35,780 nt of DNA from an uncultured Granulosicoccaceae bacterium (GTDB lineage: Bacteria; Pseudomonadota; Gammaproteobacteria; Granulosicoccales; Granulosicoccaceae), in assembly GCA_937981955.1 (NCBI GenBank), contig CALJNA010000096.1, forward strand, positions 1-35,780, given 5' to 3'. Under the pieces are notes generated by a model. That model had not been told where the DNA came from, ran no database searches, and worked only from the letters and a program-made list of their open reading frames with translations. Shown piece after piece: positions 33,201-35,780 of the stretch. The translations under genes and the position numbers were made by a program. The stretch's first letter is position 1. Every line of letters begins with the position of its first letter.

Positions 33201-35780
33201 CGGTGTAAATGTCACCATGCCAGCTGGATTCACTGACCAGCTGCCATCAGGGGTTGTCAAACTTTGCTGAACACCTGGCGTTGCCGGGTCGAGATCAATC
33301 GTTGCGATATCATGATTACCATTAACATCGGTCACGTTATCACTTAAGTCGATTGTTGCAGCAACACCCGACGCTACACTGACCGAGTCATCAGTAGCAA
33401 CCGGGGCTGCGCCAGTACCAGCAGCAGCAACGGTAACCGATATGCTGGCTGGTGCTGATAAGTTGCCGTTCGCATCAGATACAACGTATGGAATCGTGGC
33501 TGTACCAACGAATCCTGCAACCGGAGTAAAAGTAACCGTACCGGCCGCATTAACTGACCAGACACCATCAGAGCTTGTCAGAGATGCCTGAACACCGGGC
33601 GTTGATGGGTCTAGATCAATGGTGGAAATATCTACATCGTTGTTCGCATCGCTAACGTTGTCACTCAGATCAACCGTTGCAACCGCACCCGATGCAACAC
33701 TGGCTGAATCGTTTGTAGCAACCGGAGTAGCACCGGCCACAACCACACTAACTACAGCCGTGTTCGATACATTACCTGCTGTATCTGAAACAGTGTATGG
33801 CAAGTTAGCAGTCCCTTCAAATGTCACTACTGGATCAAATGTAACCGTGCCTGAAGCGTTGACTGCCCACACACCGTCAGCCGTTGTCAATGTTGTTTGA
33901 ACACCCGGCGTACTTGGATCAATATCAATCGTGGTCAAATCCAGATCGCCATCCACATCCGATATGTTGTCACTCAAATCAACCGATGCAATAGTATCGG
34001 TAGCTACATTCGCTGAATCGTTAGTCGCGACTGGTGCAACACTGACAGGCGCTGCAACTGTTACTGAAACACTGGCTGGTGCTGATAAGTTACCGTTCGC
34101 ATCAGATACAACGTATGGAATCGTGGCTGTGCCAACAAAACCTGAGGCTGGTGTAAAAGTAACCGTACCGGCTGCATTGACTGACCAAACACCATCAGAG
34201 TTTGTCAGAGATGCCTGAACACCCGGCGTTGACGGGTCTAGATCAATTGTTGAAACGTCTACATCGTTGTTTGCATCGCTAACGTTGTCACTCAGATCAA
34301 GCGTTGCGACAGCACCCGATGCAACACTGGCTGAATCGTTTGTAGCAACCGGAGTAGCGCCGGCCACAACCACACTAACTACAGCTGTATTCGACACATT
34401 ACCTGCTGTATCTGAAACCGTGTATGGCAAGTTGGTGGTGCCTTGAAAACTGGCCGCCGGGTCAAGGGTAACAATGCCTGCAGCGTTAACCGTCCATACT
34501 CCATCAGCGGTGGTTAATGTTGTTTGTACACCAGGCGTACTTGGATCAATGTCAATTGTGGCCATATCCAGATCACCATCAACATCCGATACGTTGTCAC
34601 TTATATCAACCGACGCGTTAGTGTCAGCCGCAACGTTTGCAGAATCGTTAGTCGCAACCGGAGCGTTGTTTGGCGCAGCGCTAACAGTGACGCTTATGTC
34701 AGCGTTAGCGGAAGAATTACCGGCCATATCCGAAACGGTATACGGAATCGTTGCGGTACCAACAAACCCGGCAACCGGAGTAAAGGTAACCATGCCCAGT
34801 GCGTCAACCGTCCATGTACCATCAGTCGTTGTCAGGCTGGACTGAATACCCGAAGTTGCCGGATCCAGATCAATTGTCGTTATGTCAAGATCCCCATCAA
34901 CATCACTAACGTTGTCACTTAAATCGATCGACGCTGTGCCACCGGTAACAATGCTGGCTGAGTCATTCGTTGCAACTGGAGCGGAAGCTGGTACTGGCTC
35001 TTCTCGGTAGTCAAGATCATTTACCAATGGCACACCGGCCGAGGCATCGGCATCTTCATCAGGTAAATAAGCACCGCCTGTTGCCAGCGGATCGGTAATG
35101 CCTTCATTTGAAACATACCCGTCATTGGCAACACCATCGAGCACAGCTTCGTACACATCTTTCAATCCATCAAAGTCGCTATCGTTATCTGATGGGGCTG
35201 GCATGGCAACGAGTAATCCGTTCTCACCATTGTCCAAAAGTGTGTCGTTATCACTGTCCGAATCTATGTAGTCAGGTATGGAGTCCGGTGTTGGAGCGCT
35301 GGCATCGGTGTTGTATGGTGCAAGACCAATCCCGTTAACCTGAAAACCAGCGGTACCTGCTGCAACTTCATAGTTATCATCCAATCCGTTGCCAGTAGCA
35401 TCGGTCATTGCAGTACCGGTGCCAGACGGAGCGATGTAAACGCTGGTTCCCTGAGCTTCTATGTTGTCCAGAATACCGTCATCATCACTGTCGATATCGA
35501 GATAGTCCGCACGACCGTCTGCATCGGTATCTACCAAAGGCGCAGGTGTTGAAGTCAAATCCAGATTGATATCGTCAAGTACTATGACTGCACTACCGTT
35601 CAGCGTTTTAACTTTAAAAAACATGGTTGGCTGAGTCGCAACCACATCCAGTGTCAGCACTTCCCAATGCGGATCAAGCTGTGTGTAACCACCCGGGTCT
35701 GAGCTTGAGATAGCAGCCGGGAAATCGGCAGCGGTGTACTGAGTCAGATCGCTTGCATCCAGTGCCGCAACAGTCCCGTC
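30288..35780 (-). CDS. Giant CshA-repeat / thrombospondin type 3 repeat surface protein (5' end outside window)
   Basis: The frame is open through the window end, so only the C-terminal ~1830 residues are seen; the GTG at 35660 is internal. Order from the visible N-side: a fragment ending LNGSAVIVLDDINLDL, a first set of calcium-binding TSP3 repeats (about 34990-35560), seven CshA-type repeats of ~96 residues (32800-34990), then long TSP3 arrays with DxDxDG loops (30550-32800). A Pro-rich spacer (near 31380) splits these arrays. The end is GGAGCSID, a hydrophobic segment (PMLFLLMLSASGLLL) and RRRR. This is a Gly-Cys/TM/Arg sorting tag of the MYXO/JDVT-CTERM kind. The protein is very acidic and would be calcium-stabilised. 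An adhesin or surface filament is likely; the function is inferred. Confidence 0.92.
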   Translation of the reverse strand, partial: DGTVAALDASDLTQYTAADFPAAISSSDPGGYTQLDPHWEVLTLDVVATQPTMFFKVKTLNGSAVIVLDDINLDLTSTPAPLVDTDADGRADYLDIDSDDDGILDNIEAQGTSVYIAPSGTGTAMTDATGNGLDDNYEVAAGTAGFQVNGIGLAPYNTDASAPTPDSIPDYIDSDSDNDTLLDNGENGLLVAMPAPSDNDSDFDGLKDVYEAVLDGVANDGYVSNEGITDPLATGGAYLPDEDADASAGVPLVNDLDYREEPVPASAPVATNDSASIVTGGTASIDLSDNVSDVDGDLDITTIDLDPATSGIQSSLTTTDGTWTVDALGMVTFTPVAGFVGTATIPYTVSDMAGNSSANADISVTVSAAPNNAPVATNDSANVAADTNASVDISDNVSDVDGDLDMATIDIDPSTPGVQTTLTTADGVWTVNAAGIVTLDPAASFQGTTNLPYTVSDTAGNVSNTAVVSVVVAGATPVATNDSASVASGAVATLDLSDNVSDANNDVDVSTIDLDPSTPGVQASLTNSDGVWSVNAAGTVTFTPASGFVGTATIPYVVSDANGNLSAPASVSVTVAAPVSVAPVATNDSANVATDTIASVDLSDNISDVDGDLDLTTIDIDPSTPGVQTTLTTADGVWAVNASGTVTFDPVVTFEGTANLPYTVSDTAGNVSNTAVVSVVVAGATPVATNDSASVASGAVATVDLSDNVSDANNDVDISTIDLDPSTPGVQASLTSSDGVWSVNAAGTVTFTPVAGFVGTATIPYVVSDANGNLSAPASISVTVAAAGTGAAPVATDDSVSVASGVAATIDLSDNVTDVNGNHDIATIDLDPATPGVQQSLTTPDGSWSVNPAGMVTFTPAASFAGTTTIPYVVSDVNANVSAPANISVTVAGSAPVADAEVESTVQDTDITIDVLAGDTDVNGDIDPATIDLDPTTPGIQPTLFVAGEGFYSIVSGQLVFDPDSDFFGTANVDYVVSDAAGNLSNVASVTIDVLIDTDADGLPDSTDLDDDNDGLPDTLEGTVDTDGDGVIDSLDLDSDNDGLTDADEAGGADVDNDGVIDGFADSNNDGMDDATAATPLSDPDTDADGVVDHLDVDSDNDGIPDVTEAGGTDTDGDGIIDGFTDTDGNGLDDATALKPLPDNDTDGDDVVDHLDLDSDNDGIPDLTEAGGTDADQDGLVDGFTDADSDGLDDGVNVAPLPIDDSDADGVPDYLDLDSDNDNIPDNVEAGVAPAAPADTDSDGAPDYLDLDSDSDSIPDTIEAGSNPNVPVDTDGDGAPDFLEPDSDNDGIPDSVEVGSNPNVPVDTDADGTPDFLEPDSDNDGIPDSVEAGSNPNSPVDTDGDGAPDYLDLDSDNDGLTDTLEAGSNPAQPTDSDGDGMPDFLELDSDYDGIPDSVEAGNSPATPLDSDGDGVPDYQELDSDNDGKPDSAEAGVNPFAPVDSDGNNIPDYQEPDNTTAAPAPTPNPAPTPNPGTMNPDSDGDGITDALEGSADTDGDGIPNYLDIDSDNDGLLDTDEAGNVSQPIDTDGDGIVDYLDLDSDNDGLTDTQEAGGEDADGNGIVDKFTDANGDGHDDGVGIAPLADPDSDGDGIVDHLDIDSDNDGLPDIHETHGSANDLDGDGRVDNMVDTNADGLADGIRVNGLLDTDNDGQPNHLDLDSDGDSLLDIEEIGGTDADADGRVDTWSDQDGNGIPDSVDVGITGGADVDNDGIVDYADVDFVNMPDSDGDGIVDAFDDDRSGSGFIPIDSGETVTGNTLLDTNANGVPDVLEINTEAAVQPNGKILSGLSGGAGCSIDSAASTKDPMLFLLMLSASGLLLRRRRSSKAS
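31412..32080 (-). repeat. 102-bp minisatellite encoding 34-residue TSP3 units
   Basis: About six and a half units of 34 residues follow one another, each of the form P-x-D-T-D-G-D-G-x-P-D-(FY)-L-x-x-D-S-D-N-D-G-x-x-D-x-x-E-A-G-x-N-P. At DNA level, marker GGATTACTACCC recurs at 31774 and 31876, and a near copy at 31978, exactly 102 bases apart. The high DNA identity implies recent tandem expansion or gene conversion. Outside this block a longer unit of 60 residues (180 bases) is used. Confidence 0.8.
33405..34660 (-). repeat. Two tandem copies of a 627-bp two-domain CshA unit
   Basis: CshA repeats 2 and 3 are nearly identical to repeats 4 and 5, giving an A-B-A-B order. The marker GATGCAACACTGGCTGAATC occurs at 33691 and 34318, exactly 627 bases (209 codons) apart. 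The A units carry NLPYTVSDTAGNVSNTAVVS and the B units TIPYVVSDANGNLSAPAS. The duplication therefore copied a pair of domains rather than one. It keeps frame. Confidence 0.85.

Noticed and set aside
33619..34845. Plus-strand frames of 93-123 codons with Ser/Thr/Ala-rich, repeated products
   Set aside because: They lie opposite the CshA repeats and repeat with the same 627-base period, so they are by-products of the minus-strand coding sequence.
1..35780. tRNA, rRNA, integrase, transposase or attachment sites
   Set aside because: None was recognised by eye; short tRNAs could be missed without a covariance search.

Overview
The window looks like chromosomal DNA of a marine-type gammaproteobacterium. 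The evidence is moderate GC content, a long bifunctional PutA, a PntA/PntB transhydrogenase of enteric type, a DgcN/DgcA D-glutamate pair of the kind known from marine Proteobacteria, and a very large calcium-binding surface protein. The genus cannot be fixed from the sequence. No rRNA, tRNA, CRISPR array, transposase or phage gene was seen.

Layout. (1) 1-3117 (+): putA, cut by the window start. (2) 3520-6481 (-): pntB and pntA, the proton-translocating NAD(P) transhydrogenase. (3) 7060-7491 (+): a small membrane-anchored, charged helical protein. (4) 7655-9627 (-): dgcA and dgcN, overlapping by 4 bases, for D-glutamate catabolism through N-acetylated intermediates. (5) 9679-12374 (-): a di-haem cytochrome c lipoprotein resembling RoxA, preceded by an AttH/CrtC-like lipoprotein gene that is interrupted by one in-frame TAA. 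(6) 12919-23705 (+): an exopolysaccharide locus with a Wzz/BY-kinase, an initiating sugar transferase, a WecG/TagA transferase, a flippase, two GT2 transferases, a polymerase/ligase, galE and a secreted GH16 glycanase. Two consecutive hairpins lie between the sugar transferase and the WecG-like gene. (7) 23829-29854 (-): a complete glpSTPQUV-type glycerol ABC transporter. (8) 30288-35780 (-): the C-terminal ~1830 residues of a giant surface protein. It has seven CshA-like repeats, long thrombospondin type 3 calcium-binding arrays and a Gly-Cys/TM/Arg C-terminal sorting tag.

How the genes fit together. PutA, DgcN/DgcA and the Glp transporter all supply carbon from small organic solutes (proline, D-glutamate, probably glycerol), and PntAB balances NADPH. 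The exopolysaccharide locus is Wzx/Wzy type and the GH16 enzyme probably trims the polymer. No outer-membrane Wza-like exporter is encoded in the visible locus. The giant protein is probably an adhesin or surface-layer filament.

An unexpected feature is how often the gaps between genes carry short perfect direct repeats with periods of 14-30 bases. These occur at 3287, 3398, 6526, 6960, 7566 and 9633. The least explained coding feature is the pair of lipoproteins at 9679-12374.
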